Positions 1-10,437 of a stretch of DNA of 64,000 nucleotides are shown here, in pieces. Each line of letters opens with the position of its first letter. The stretch's first letter is position 1. The position numbers and the translations under genes are program-made. The notes beneath the pieces were generated by a model that was given only the letters and a program-made list of their open reading frames with translations, searched no databases and had not been told where the DNA came from. This stretch comes from Metallyticus violacea (Eukaryota > Arthropoda > Insecta > Mantodea > Metallyticidae): assembly GCA_030762175.1 (NCBI GenBank), contig CM060830.1, positions 52,316,501-52,380,500 on the forward strand, in the 5' to 3' direction.

Positions 1-755
1 CCTTTCTTTACTTCTAAGCCACCCTTGTCTTCTTAACTTACATATACATAATCACTACATTACGGTAAGTTGCTGAGTTATTTAAGTACCAATAAGCTCA
101 AACACATATTGGAACCATTTCATATTTCTTGTCTACAACATAGAAATAATTCCGGTTTTCTTCTTTATCATGTTTAATAATTTTGCTTAACCGTATTTCT
201 AGCTTTTGCTAAATAATTTCCTTTGCGAGTATCATTAATATTTTTTCTTACTTCACATTCAGCATTTTTAGCCCTTGGTAACTTGGCTCTCCAATTCTGA
301 TTTATTTTCTAAAGAACTTAGTTTCTTTGCATTCTAAAATAGTGTGTCATTTATGACCTCTAAATCCATATATTGGACATTTTTCCATCCCCTTCCTCTT
401 AACCTTTCTATAGCCTCTGATCTGACCGTTGCAATTCCTATTCTTGCTTTGTCACATTTTTCAACATATTTTGAAAGAGATACACAATTAAAACATGCAA
501 AGAATCTCCTCCTCCACACTATGGCCACATTATTCCTGAGATTTTTTATATTTTTCACAGTAGGCATGAATTTTAACTTTTACTTCTGGCTATATCAAAC
601 AAAATATGTATACCCTTTGACTGAGTCATCCCTAGATTCTATGTGTTGATAGGAGAACTTTGGAAATGCTCTAAATTCTGTATTTACACTGCAGTGGGTG
701 CATTGCCTGTAAACATAATGGTCACCATCGTAAACATCGGGAAAGAGCACATTAG
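1..755. other. AT-rich sequence, no gene recognised
   Basis: No splice-bounded exon, tRNA or recognisable transposon end was seen. The minus strand is open from about 567 to 334 and contains a C-x2-C-x9-C pattern (CFNCVSLSKYVEKC) that resembles a retroelement zinc knuckle with the histidine replaced. This is too weak to name. Confidence 0.4.
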
Positions 756-759
756 AGTA

Positions 760-840
760 TGGTAACAGTGGCCGAGTAGTTTAGAGGGCATTGCTCTTCT
801 GCATAAGTTCCTGGATTCTTCAAATTCTACCTTTTTTTTT
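760..840 (+). repeat. degenerate tRNA-Ser/Leu-like SINE head
   Basis: The stretch contains GTGGCCGAGTAGTTTAGAGG, which fits an RNA polymerase III A box of a class II tRNA. A weak B-box-like segment follows, then a short T run near 831. No full cloverleaf can be drawn and no target-site duplication was found, so this is probably an old SINE remnant rather than a functional tRNA gene. Confidence 0.35.
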
Positions 841-841
841 T

Positions 842-1510
842 AAGTTTTTTTTATAATTGTTTTTGTAAGTGTATGTGTAGAGCATTATGGTGCCTTAATA
901 TTATATTTTAATGTGTCATTTGAGATTTAGGCATTATCTATGCATACACAAAAACATAATCACAAACTAATGTATACTTCACAAATAACTAAATAAATAC
1001 ATGAACAGAAATCTTTATCTTCTAAGTGAAAATACAGAAATAAACACGCATTAATATTGAACCCTCAGCATGTATAACTGCCCTGAATCTTCAGGGCATA
1101 GATGATATCAGATTTCTACAGTAGTATGGAAGATAGGCTACAACATCCGAGACTTCTTGAATTTGTGCTCATAAGTCATCTTTTGTCCTTCATGCATGTG
1201 CAGGATATTGCATTTAGATAGAACAAATACGGAATATTATATACATATATTAACATGAAAGCTTGATGTGTATGGGAAACAATATTACAAAACTAATTTG
1301 CCATAATATGTTACCAAGGTTTATTTTAAAAAAATACTTCATGCCAGGAGCAAATTTGTGCTCTTTATCACAGCATCACTGCACACTCTACCACAGAGCT
1401 AATGGAACAGACACATTAATCAGCATCTTTAGTGCATGTAGTGGCTTCACAGCTTTGCTGTGTACTTTGTGAACCATGAGGTGTATTGAGTAGGACTTTG
1501 AAGAATTTTA
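842..1510. other. AT-rich sequence, nothing recognised
   Basis: I see no exon, RNA gene or mobile-element signature here. A short local inverted repeat around 1080-1100 (CCCTGAA/TTCAGGG) is the only structure noted. Confidence 0.4.
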
Positions 1511-1514
1511 TGTT

Positions 1515-1712
1515 TGGGAGATGACTCTCTCTCTCTCTTTCTCTCTCTCTACCAGGGCTAATATGTGGCAACATTCTTTCACACTGGTTGTATGTAGGGT
1601 ATAATAGGAAATGAAAAATCAGACCTAAAAAGATTTGGGTCATGGCCAGGGATCTTCAGCCTTCTATGCTGACACTCTAATCAACTGAGCTACCATGCCC
1701 TGCAAGCATGGA
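1515..1712 (-). repeat. tRNA-derived SINE with (GA)n tail
   Basis: On the minus strand the element starts near 1712 with GGTAGCTCAGTTGATTAGAG, a close match to an A box. It runs through a unique body and ends in a GA/CT microsatellite at about 1527-1551. A tRNA-like head followed by a simple-repeat tail is the usual arthropod SINE plan. The B box is eroded and no target duplication was found. This is a different family from the two abundant SINEs elsewhere in the window. Confidence 0.5.
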
Positions 1713-1905
1713 ACCACGAATCTCTCTCATTTTGAGCTTCATTCCAAGGCTTGAATCCTGGCTCGATTCAAATTTTTCAAGTCTGATTCTTCATTTTCAA
1801 CAAATGTCCTACATAGATCCAGTGTGAAAGAATAATTTCATATATAAATTAGTTGCTTATTGTATGCATGTTTATATATATAATGAAGCATTTATAGTGT
1901 TTGTT

Positions 1906-3456
1906 GCAACCTCCAAAACAAAGGGAAACTAGAAAAATAATTCAGACAAAGTTTGAAATGTTCATTAGGGGACATAAGATTCGTCTTAATTCATCGCTGA
2001 AATGCCATTTCAAGGTCAAATTTATTTTTTCTAATAGGATGGTATATTTTCTTTTCTGAGAGTGAAAAGAGCATTCAGTTTTCAGTATAAAAATTCTAGT
2101 ACATCTATCAGCTAGGGGTGAGGAGTGATAGGTGATGTGATATTGGTTGAATAAGTGTTTTTCATTCTCTTTCACTTTACTGGCATCAGTTTATGTACAG
2201 TACAGTTATAACCATAATTCAAAGAATGTCATGTTCACATTACAAACAATTTCAATTCAGTATATGTTTGAAAGTATGACCATTAACTTCGATGCATTTC
2301 TGAAAACACACTTCAAAAGATTGATGAACAAGTCTCAACATTTCTTCACTGATTCTTGCACAGATTCCTAATTTATTGACATAGATTATCAGGTGTAGTT
2401 GGTACTTTATTCTTAATGTGTTTCCATAGAAAAGTCTGGAGAAGTGAGGTTCAGTGAGTGGTCCAATGGACAGGTCTTATTAAGTCCTATCCATCGACCA
2501 GGATAATCTCTGTTTAATATTTCGTGAGCTGAGTAATGAGATGAACAACCATCATGTGATACCACGTAGGAGCCCAGTCCACAAGGAGCAAATCTTTAAG
2601 CCACATGAGAAGTTCTCGATCCAAAAAAATTCTGCATTTCTGCCATTAAGTTAACCTTTAATGAAGTATGGTCCAATTATATGGAATCCCAAAATGCACC
2701 TACTTCCCATAACTATCTTGGATTTTTCAATGCCAATAATGCATGTTATGTCTGTTTACTTGACCATGATTGGTGAATGTCGCCAGAAAATCAAATGTGG
2801 GAAAAGTTACAGTTTTAAATTTGTAGCACAGCCCATTAGCAAAATTCAACATGCTTCTGAAAATCACCCCCATGAAAGGCTAATGTGATATGGATATGAT
2901 ATGGATGGTATTTGAAAAAGAATTTGAAAGAGAAATGGAACAGATGGCTGCTTCCTTTCAGGGTATTGATCTCTGTATAAGTTGCAAGCTGCTCTTATGA
3001 GCTTTGCCATAAATGTAAATCATATCAATCCTCTCGTTGATTGTGTATAAACATCCATGATTGAAAAACAAAGTGGAACTGGCTGAGAATAATTTGTGTA
3101 TCGATGTCAACAAACAAGCTTCTGCATTTAAACAAATGTGTTTCCTTCATAGCAATAACAAAATAAAAGAGAGAGAAGTAAAAGTGAGTGAAAAACATAT
3201 GTTGTCTTATTTGGCCAATATCACATCATCTATCACCCCTACCTGACAGATGTACTAGAACTTTTATACTGAAAATTGAATGTCTTTCCATTACCCAAAA
3301 TACACCATTACAATTGAAAAAGTCAACTTGACCTTGAAATGACTTTGACAATGACATTTTAAGGACGAGTTAAGGTCGCTATCTTATGTTCCCCTTAAGC
3401 ACTTCAAATTTTGTTTGAAGCATTTTTTAATTTTCACCCTTGTTTCGGAGGAAAAT
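1906..3456. mobile_element. DNA transposon with long terminal inverted repeats
   Basis: About 280 bp at 1906-2188 reappears in reverse complement at 3168-3456, including shared stretches such as AGATGTACTAGAA and TGACCTTGAAATG. The outer ends, CTCCAAAACAAAGGG on the left and CCCTTGTTTCGGAG on the right, also pair. Between the arms, on the minus strand at about 2220-2710, lie broken transposase segments. I read this as one decayed Tc1/mariner-superfamily-like element about 1.55 kb long. The arms have diverged, so the copy is old. Exact termini and target duplication were not fixed. Confidence 0.6.
2220..2710 (-). pseudogene. broken DDE transposase remnant
   Basis: Read on the minus strand from about 2710, the broken frames give IIGPYFIKG, then HMMVVHLITQL, then SLNLTSPDFSM, and finally a segment like the C-terminus of insect Tc1/mariner-like transposases. 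The order matches a family I know by its IIGPYF...FPGRWIGR...RSPDLTPLDFF signature, where the acidic residues are part of the DDE catalytic site. Stops and frameshifts occur throughout, so it encodes nothing functional. The flanking inverted repeats at 1906-2188 and 3168-3456 support placing it inside one element. Confidence 0.5.
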
Positions 3457-3669
3457 GACGACAACACTATAAATGTCTCACTCCATATATATAAAAGGGT
3501 TTTTTCTGTTTGCTGACTTACAAGTTGCAGTCCATAAATTTCCAGCCTGACAGAGAAGATTAAAATTGTAATGTTCATGCTCTCTGATAGATGTTTCAGG
3601 AATGTAAATGGCATTTCAATTCCAGCAATGCCACTCATTTGCTTGGGGAAGCTAATGTAAGTGAGAAGT

Positions 3670-4440
3670 GTCGCATAATATAGCACGATGTTCAAAATTG
3701 AATGCAGAGCAGTATTTAATTTTTTAACTTAAGAAAGACTTTCACCCATTTATGTTAACCAGTGCTGTTTATGGGGAAGCTTTACCTTTACATTCCACTG
3801 TGAAGTAGTGATAAAAACTATTTCATTTGGGCAGAGAGAGCCTTGAAGATAATCCACTTGAGGGTGGTTCTGTATGTATGGACACAAGAAAACATCTGCT
3901 TGTTGAGGACCAAGTTTTGAGTGATAGACATCAGAAGACAAAAGAAATAGATTCAAGTTTGGGGGTTTCTAAAACAACTGTGCTTCACATCCATCATCAA
4001 CATTTGTATATGTATAAGGTGCCTTGAATCCTTTCAACAGTTCAATTAATGCAAATGCATATGAAACATCAGAAGTTTTTGAATCTTTACTGTAGTAACA
4101 AGAGGGCATTATTAGAATCCATTATCAAAAGTGATGACACAGTCGTCCTGTTATGACTCTCTTTCAAAACGACAATTAATAGAGTGGCAGTAGTAAGCTA
4201 CCCTAGCTAGAAAGGCCAAAATCTTACATTCCATGAAAATCATTATAGCAATTTTTGGTACTGCAGAGGAATTCTGATGAAAGACTTAAAAGAAAAAAAC
4301 ACAGTGATGACTGGAAAGTACTAGGCAGAGCTACTGCATCAATTACACAGTTCCATCAAAGAAAAGAAGCATGGAATGCTAAGCTAAGGAGTTTGTCTGC
4401 TGCACAACAGTGCACTAATGCACATGGTTGATGTGTGCAG
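3670..4440 (+). pseudogene. degenerate mariner transposase, 5' half
   Basis: Around 3826-4026 the plus strand reads GRESLEDNPLEGGSV, followed by a helix-turn-helix-like segment with SLGVSKTTVLHIHHQHLYMYKVP. This corresponds to the N-terminal DNA-binding half of mariner transposases (SLEDDPREGRP ... LGISKGTVHNIL). Stops and indels break the frame after 4026. The first 130 bp (about 3675-3810) are repeated at 7690-7830. The catalytic domain is barely recognisable, and the relic is followed by a SINE at 4479-4735. Confidence 0.6.
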
Positions 4441-4478
4441 ATGGGCCATCCATTGAACAGCATAATGAATGAATGGTA

Positions 4479-4735
4479 TTTAACACCCGTTTTTGCTACA
4501 GAGGCACCACAGGCGATGTACACTGATGATATATGAGATGAAATGATACATTGGGAAAAGTTTTATTGTTAAGGAAGGAAATGTTCCAGGCCTAAGTTTA
4601 GGGTACCTCCCCAGCGTTTGCCATTTATGAGGACTTACGAAAACCTGGAAAAAAACTGTAGTCAGGAAGGACGGTCCTGGCGGGATTCGAACCACGAGTA
4701 TGCACCTTAACAACCTTAGCCACCCGTGATGGTTT
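4479..4735 (-). repeat. SINE family B (tRNA-Ser/Leu-like head)
   Basis: On the minus strand the copy starts near 4735 with a CACGGGTGGC-type head and an eroded A box. It passes a B-box segment (plus strand GCGGGATTCGAACC) and the family body marked by CCAGGTTTT and CATTTATGAGGAC on the plus strand, and ends at GTGTTAAATACCA-like sequence near 4479. Compared with the near-intact copy at 60789-61109 it has many substitutions. It lies between a mariner relic and a Penelope-like element. Confidence 0.8.
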
Positions 4736-4831
4736 GTACAGCATAGACCATGTCCCCAACAACTATTATCTGTTCTTATTTAGCTGGTGAGTTGCTTTAA
4801 TACACTTATGCTCCACTTATCATTGAATTAT

Positions 4832-4873
4832 ACACAACATATTTCAGAGGCCTTTGCCCACATTATCAGCTAT
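4832..4873 (-). ncRNA. degenerate hammerhead-ribozyme-like motif, left arm
   Basis: Read on the minus strand: ATAG, then CTGATAA (core CUGANGA with one change), a short hairpin ending CCTCT, GAAA, TATGTT and GTGT. It is the inverted partner of the motif at 5656-5697. Its core differs from the hammerhead consensus at a different position from its partner. Hammerheads are known in Penelope-like elements. The assignment is by eye and this copy is probably inactive. Confidence 0.4.
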
Positions 4874-4999
4874 GAGTCAACTGCCGGATTCGTTGATGGT
4901 TGGGATATACAGAATATGTAGAATAAAATATACAGAAAGGATATGCAGACTGAAAATTACATACAGGCAAATAGCTTCAATCCCACAGCGCACAAGTAT

Positions 5000-5605
5000 G
5001 CAGTTCTCACATAGACTCATTAACATACCCATGAATGAGTTTGAATACAGTGAAGTGTACTCCCACATAATACAAACAGCAAAAGCCAATGGGTTTCACC
5101 AAGAAATTGTAGACAAGAAAATTAAGAAAAAGAGAAGAGGTTAAAATGGACTACAACATTGACACCAAGAAATACAAGTACAGTTCACAAAAAATTTACT
5201 TGGGTCACCAAAAATTCCAGAAAATACTCAGGCAGTTTGGTATTACTTTGTCCCCAGTGAACAAATTCAGCCTAAATAATCTGCTCAACTCCAGTGATGA
5301 CAGAATTCCTGATGAGAAGAAACCAGGAATCTAAACTTTCGGAATGCAATAAAGTATATAGTGGCAAAACAATAAGAATCATTGGAATTAGGCTAAAGGA
5401 ACATGGAGAAACATCAGGAACAATCAGATAGATAGGTGGTTGCACATAACTTTTGGAGAGATAAACAGAAATGGAAGTCAAATTACTGAAATTTTGAGCT
5501 GGGAATATGGGGAAAAAATTTTATAAAAAAAATGTGAAGATAAGGTTATGAACTTTGAGATCCCAACAGAAGACAAATTAATGCAAAAATTCATAAAATG
5601 TCCAC
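5000..5605 (+). pseudogene. broken PLE RT-C-terminus/GIY-YIG endonuclease
   Basis: The frame from about 4998 reads MQFSHRLINIPMNEFEY and the next frame from 5146 reads MDYNIDTKKYKYSSQKIYL, continuing to LSPVNKFSLNNLLNSS and DEKKPGI. This is the linker that precedes GIY-YIG in the second PLE of this window (12874-13380: LAPINRFSLNN ... EKKAGIYKISC). A stop follows the GI of the GIY motif at about 5332-5334. Later fragments MNFEIPTEDKLMQKFIK resemble the C-terminus. Several stops and frameshifts show it is dead. Confidence 0.65.
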
Positions 5606-5655
5606 GACAGCTACGCCAAGTCCATTTAACCATCAATGAATCTGGCAGTTGACTC

Positions 5656-5697
5656 ACCGTTGATGAAGCGGGAAAAGGCCTGTGAAATATGTTCTGT
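5656..5697 (+). ncRNA. degenerate hammerhead-ribozyme-like motif, right arm
   Basis: The order is ACCG, TTGATGA (core CUGANGA with C3 changed), a GCGGG/CCTGT hairpin with a 6-base loop, GAAA, TATGTT, then CTGT. Together with the left-arm copy (ATAG, CTGATAA, GTGT) the inferred ancestor is ACAG-CTGATGA-...-GAAATATGTT-CTGT, in which ACAG pairs with CTGT as stem I and the core is intact. No folding was run; present activity is unlikely because of the C3 change. Confidence 0.5.
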
Positions 5698-5937
5698 ATA
5701 ATTCAATGGCAAGTGGAGCATAAGAGCATAAAGCAACTCACCATCTAATTAAAAAGGTATAGTTGCTTCACTGTATTGGTTCTGACACAAAATTAGTTTT
5801 AAATTTAAATCATTTTAAATTATACCTCTATTTTTATTCTATCATTATTTAACATGGCCAGGCTGGTAACTTATAAAGTGACCTTTTAATGTTTATTTTT
5901 AATGTACTAATTATTTATTTTTTCTAATTCTTTTCAG

Positions 5938-6214
5938 ATTATGTCATCTCAGATGACTACTACGTAGTGTACATGTACCTTTTTCATGGATATCTAAAAG
6001 AAGTATTTAAGAAAAGCTGTCCAACAGACATGGAAATTGCTCTTTACTGGGCAGAAAAGGTTGGATCCTGTCCATCTGCTATTAAAATGCCTGCTTGGCT
6101 CCCAGAGAGTTCACATTGGGATTACTATAGCTTTGGAATTCCACACATGGCCATCTGCCCTCCTTGCCCAAGAAACACATGTGAGAAAGAAGAAGAAATA
6201 GAAAAAAAAGACTG
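5938..6214 (+). CDS. 3'-terminal coding exon, unidentified protein
   Basis: A strong acceptor (TTCTAATTCTTTTCAG) ends at 5937 and an open frame runs 92 codons to a TGA at 6212-6214. The exon starts in phase, completing a split codon, and reads YVISDDYYVVYMYLFHGYLK near its start, then SCPTDMEIALYWAEKVGSC, PAWLPESSHWDYYSF and ICPPCPRNTC, with an acidic/lysine tail EKEEEIEKKD. It is rich in aromatic residues and has five or six cysteines; no transmembrane helix is obvious. I do not recognise the family. The upstream exons would lie before 5881, but this sequence is filled by a PLE, so the preceding intron contains transposons or the exon lies outside the window. Base composition is less AT-rich than the surroundings, which supports coding. 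It could be a recent pseudogene, but no stop or frameshift is seen. Confidence 0.55.
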
Positions 6215-6460
6215 AACTGGTAGTATGCAGTTCTTTATGGAACTCCACATTAATGTTAGTTAAGCAGATCACAATGCTGCATATTCTAACTACTTTTATT
6301 TTTAATGCTCTCATAAAAATTTTATTTTTCTATTTGTTGTTATGGAAGATGCTCTAATAGCAGCTATACTGGCCAGTTAATTATAATTAAAGCCAATTAA
6401 TTAAGGCTGTGAGGTATGTTAATTTTTAAATATAAAATGAAAATAGTTTCTTCCTTGTTC

Positions 6461-6466
<6 letters not shown>

Positions 6467-6505
<39 letters not shown>
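6467..6505. repeat. (TA)n microsatellite
   Basis: Uninterrupted TA dinucleotides lie in the probable 3' untranslated region of the exon at 5938-6214. Confidence 0.95.
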
Positions 6506-6509
<4 letters not shown>

Positions 6510-6574
6510 CTATATAGTATTATAATTAAATGACTATATTGTCATACTGCTGACTTGTTAGTTTGTATTAATCA

Positions 6575-6580
6575 AATAAA
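6575..6580 (+). terminator. canonical poly(A) signal AATAAA
   Basis: AATAAA is followed within 25 bases by a T/G-rich stretch. It is the first canonical signal downstream of the stop at 6214, so the 3' UTR would be about 380 bases. An ATTAAA at about 6387 is an alternative. Confidence 0.4.
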
Positions 6581-6765
6581 GGGTATTTTGGAAATAAACC
6601 TCAGGGGATGTAGCAAATGGAGTAATGTTTTTGTTTTCATTAATAATGTATGGCACATAAAAGGATTATTATTTTTTTTAGTAATGTTGTCAGTATGGCA
6701 AACACCTCCATTGCCACATTTACCTCCATAAAAGATGCCACCACATATTTTTGTTGAATACTGTT

Positions 6766-7010
6766 TAACACCTGTTTTAATGCTGAGGCATCACAGTTTG
6801 TAGACACTGATGATGTATTAGGAATGGATTTTTTTTATGAAAGGAAGGAAGCATTTCAGGCCTAAGCTTAGGGTGCCTCCTCATCATTTGCCATTTATGA
6901 GGAATTAGGGAAACCTGAAAAAAATCTCTCAGGGAGGATAGTCCTGGCAGGAATCAAACCTAGACTTTCCACTCATGAGTCTGTGACCTCAGCCACATAT
7001 GTTACACTCC
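6766..7010 (-). repeat. SINE family B, diverged copy
   Basis: The copy contains plus-strand TTTCAGGCCTAAG, GCCATTTATGAGGA and GTCCTGGCAGGAATC, all diagnostic of the minus orientation of this family. The tRNA-like head near 7000 is eroded. Many substitutions make it one of the older copies. Confidence 0.75.
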
Positions 7011-7685
7011 ATAATGGATGCACTTTAATATTTTTGTGGTAAAATAATGAAAAAAATCCCTCCATAATACCATAACCCATTTTCAACAAATGTCTTGGAT
7101 AATATAAAATCATATTGTGGCTGCTTATTAGTTTTTATAGTACTAAAACTTTAAAATAATAATGAGGTAATTTATCATAATTGATTCTTTCTAAAACACA
7201 CAAAAATATTACCATGACTGGTTCTTTTTAATGTACAGGTTTTTACAAATTTCACTGGAAACAAATGTTTATACCCTCAAAGACCCGAATTAATACAGAT
7301 GGTTCATTATTAGGCTCCAGAGAAATTGCATATGCAGGTATTTATAATGAAACATTCTAGAATATCTAGCATTAGATCAAAGGTCCACAAAACTTTGATG
7401 CAGAAATACACTATTGGAAAATCAAAAAATTATACCATATAGTTTGTGATAAGAGAAAGATCTTATTTACAAAAAACATTACTAGAGGGCAGCGCATGAA
7501 GTGCTACATTGTGGAAGACTTTGAAGTGAAATTGGAATTGTCAAAATACACTGACACATATTTCCATTTGAGTATTTATAAAAAGAAAAGCATGGGCTTT
7601 ACTGTACTCAAAGAGTTTTTGAGATTGTTAGAACATCAGGACAGTGAATGCAAGCCCTATTTGTATAATTAGCAGTTTAAAGAAG
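7011..7685. other. no gene recognised
   Basis: The stretch is AT-rich with short open frames only. Nothing links it to a known family. Confidence 0.4.
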
Positions 7686-7840
7686 GTCAAATGGCATGAT
7701 GTTCAAAATTGAATTCAAAGCAGTGGTTAAATCATTAACTATAGAAGGACTTTCACCCAGTGATATTAAACAATGCTTGATGATAAATATGGAAAAGTTT
7801 CCTTTTCATATACCACTGTGAAGGATTAATAAAAATTAAA
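7686..7840 (+). mobile_element. mariner 5' fragment, paralogue of 3675-3810
   Basis: ATGTTCAAAATTGAATTCAA, GACTTTCACCCA and CACTGTGAAG match the start of the mariner relic at 3675-3810 in order and orientation. Conceptually it reads as an N-terminal helix-turn-helix start (EGLSPSDIKQCL). Only about 150 bp remain. Confidence 0.55.
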
Positions 7841-8204
7841 GAGCACTACATAACTAGTGGTTTTGTCAGTTTAAGGAACTCACAATTGTATTGTAAGCCA
7901 CACATTAACATGAAAAACTTTAGGTGAGGCTTTTAATTATGTTTATTTTATGTAATCATGTTTTCTGGCCTTCTACTCATTACTCTAGTAATAAAGTTAT
8001 AGAGGTTTATTTTCAAACTGCCCCTATAATTTGTGTAACAAGTTCCTGCAAAACTTATAATGCTTCCTAATTTAAATATTTCAAGAGCAATAACACCACT
8101 AGCCAAAAATATACTTTTCTTATCTTCCTATTTTTTAATGATTACATACTATCTATGTTGCAGTTTCTTATCTTATTGACTGATTGTCCTATTCTACGAA
8201 ATGT

Positions 8205-9312
8205 ATTTCAAAAGTAAGGCCTACTCATAAAAAAGGAGGGGAAGGGAAAAATGAAAAAATTGAAAAAAAGATATTACTTTTGCACATATTGTATATGCCC
8301 TCTTACTTTTCCTATATAGTCATCATTCCTTTCCAAACACACTATATGAGAAACAAGCTTTTAGATGCCTGTGCAAAAAATCTACTGCCTGGGAATTGAA
8401 CTACATATTTTGGTGTTCTCTCACTAAACTTCAGAGAACAAAGCCATTTCTTGAAGTGAAGGAAAACCTGGAAATCACTGATTGCAAGGTCTGGGCTATA
8501 TGGTGAATGCTTAAAAATTTTCCATCTATATTCCAGAATCATGCTCACAGTTCTTATAGCTGTGTTTTGATGTGCATTGTCATGAAGGAAAACAATTCTT
8601 ATTCATAGCTTCTCACATCCCCAGTTATTAATGGCAGAAGACAGTAGTCATAATGTTCTGTGTTGACATATGAGGTGATATCCAGAATATTCAAGATTGC
8701 TGCTGCCATCTGGTCAAAAACTTATGTTGAAACTAATGACCGCCATCACCCTCGAAGTAGTTCCCTTCCACACGTATACACCGGTCCCAGCGATTCTGCA
8801 CTTCCAAGTGCATCTTGGAAGTCATGTTCTTTGAGGGTGTTTAGCACAGACAGCATTTCTCCTTGAATCCTCTCAATTGTGTCAAACCGACGTCCTTTCA
8901 ACTTGATTTTCAGTTTGGGAATAGAGCGAAGTCACAGGGTGCCAAATCAGGCGAGTACTTCCCACTTCTCTCTTCATCATGAACATTTGTGCTTTCTTCC
9001 ATAAACCAAAAATACCATTACCTGACTTTTTCTTCACTCATTGCAGTTGGTTCATTAAAATCACACTGTTCATGGTGAATTTCAGTGGCACTGTTACATT
9101 TTTCTTTGAGAAATCAAATCACTTCACAGCTCACAGGATTACATATTCACTCAGCCAATATAAACAATGTCTTGAAAGACAAATCATAGTAAACCAGCAG
9201 CATCAATATGATCAAAGGCAAGCTAATGAATCAGCTGAAGTTTCTGTACATGCATGATCTGCCCAAACGTTGCTAGCATTGTTTTATAAGCAAATGGCTC
9301 TTACTTTTGAAA
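8205..9312 (-). mobile_element. composite mariner remnant (two subfamilies)
   Basis: The ends carry ATTTCAAAAGTAAG (8206) and CTTACTTTTGAAAT (9300) as inverted repeats, typical of a mariner terminus. From 8620 down to about 8345 the minus strand reads FLHDNAHQNTA, then HSPYSPDLAISDFQVFLHFKK, the second and third acidic positions of a DD34D transposase. At 8690-9000 a second, different mariner C-terminal fragment lies in the same orientation (FALFPKLKIKLKGRRFDTIER-like, then LGPVYTCGREYFEGDGGH). I infer that one mariner inserted into, or recombined with, another. Both are broken. Confidence 0.6.
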
Positions 9313-9794
9313 TGTGCCTTATATATTGTATTTTATGGTTGCAAGATCCTGCATGTTATTGAGCACAAAAATTCATGAACACCATTTGCCTTGTATTAAT
9401 TTCTATATTTATCCACTTTTCATAGTTCCTATAATTGACTTTTAGAATAAGCATCAAAGAAATATATCATTATTTTAAATTAACAAAGAGCAGCTATAGT
9501 GTCTGTTTAGTTTTTAGCTTTCATGGTGTTGCAAAGCTTTCGTTTGAACTACAGGATATTTATAAAGTAATTATTAATTTCTGTTATAGCTCATTTTAAA
9601 AATTCTCTTTGTACTATTAATGAAAGAAACACTATAAAACAGCAACAAAAATTGTGCAGTGTGACATGACCATTGCAGCTCTGATCTGCTCCTTCAGGTG
9701 ATAGTGTTATTTATCTTAAAGTTGTACACCTCAGACATTTCAAAAGTGCTCACAAAAATCTATAGGCTGAAATGAGGTAAACAACCTGCTGCTT

Positions 9795-10435
9795 TTTACA
9801 AGGGTCATCCAGTAAGTAAGTTTCCCTAATGCAATAAAAATATTTAATTCAGTTTTTTATTTTGAAATAAAGTCAGTAATATTCTACATCTTTTAAGCAT
9901 TTTTCTTTCAAAACATACATTGTCGGTACTGTTTGCTCAGCCAAACACTGCAATTTCCAAATTACTGGCCTCAAAGGTACTTTTGAGTTCAGTGTAAAGA
10001 TAGGAATCACTCAGTTCAGGTAAAAAAAGTTGATGGAAAAGAACTTCTCTTTTGGATTTCTAAGCAAGTCCTGGGTTTCTTCAGATAGGTGTGGGCAAGT
10101 ATTGGCATGCAGTAGCAGAATTTTGCAAATCCAAAGGCTGGGGGTTTCCCGTTTGATCATGTCTATAAATAGCATTAGGACCATACATCTTTCAGTATTC
10201 ATTGTGGTACTGTAAGACAAGTAATAAGCCAACATAACTCCCAGACAATCCCAAAATATTGCCACTTCAACTAGCCATCTATTGCATTGTTTTCCATGCA
10301 CATTATCCCATTTTTCCTTGAACCATGCACACCAAATTTAACCGTATGAATGGACTTTCTTCATAAACATAGTTAGCTCAAAATGGTATTTGCAGCACTT
10401 TTGTTTGTTGCTGTGAAATGACTTATATTATTATT
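9795..10435 (-). pseudogene. degenerate mariner transposase
   Basis: The minus strand from about 10301 reads FWDCLGVMLAYYLSYSTTMN and later KILLLHANTCPHLSEET. These line up with FWDxKGVLLxDYLPxGTTxN and the HDNAxxHTS block of mariner transposases. The catalytic aspartate of HDNA is an alanine here (HANT). The 3' end at about 9800 carries GGTCATCCAGTAAGTAAGTTT, resembling a mariner terminal repeat. Nonfunctional. Confidence 0.55.
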
Positions 10436-10437
10436 AT

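Larger units (their letters stand above)
4783..5757 (+). mobile_element. Penelope-like element fragment with inverted 3' end
   Basis: The plus-oriented part (about 4990-5757) carries a broken GIY-YIG endonuclease region and its 3' end. About 130 bp of that 3' end (5611-5755) recurs in reverse complement at 4783-4915, for example GGTGAGTTGCTTTA near 4790 against TAAAGCAACTCACC near 5741. Penelope-like elements are known for inverted or tandem end repeats at insertion sites, and this fits. The reverse transcriptase domain is absent, so the copy is 5'-truncated. Each arm carries a hammerhead-like motif. Confidence 0.7.

Noticed and set aside
334..567. Retroelement gag zinc knuckle
   Set aside because: Cysteine spacing is suggestive but the histidine is absent, no second knuckle is seen and no RT was recognised nearby.
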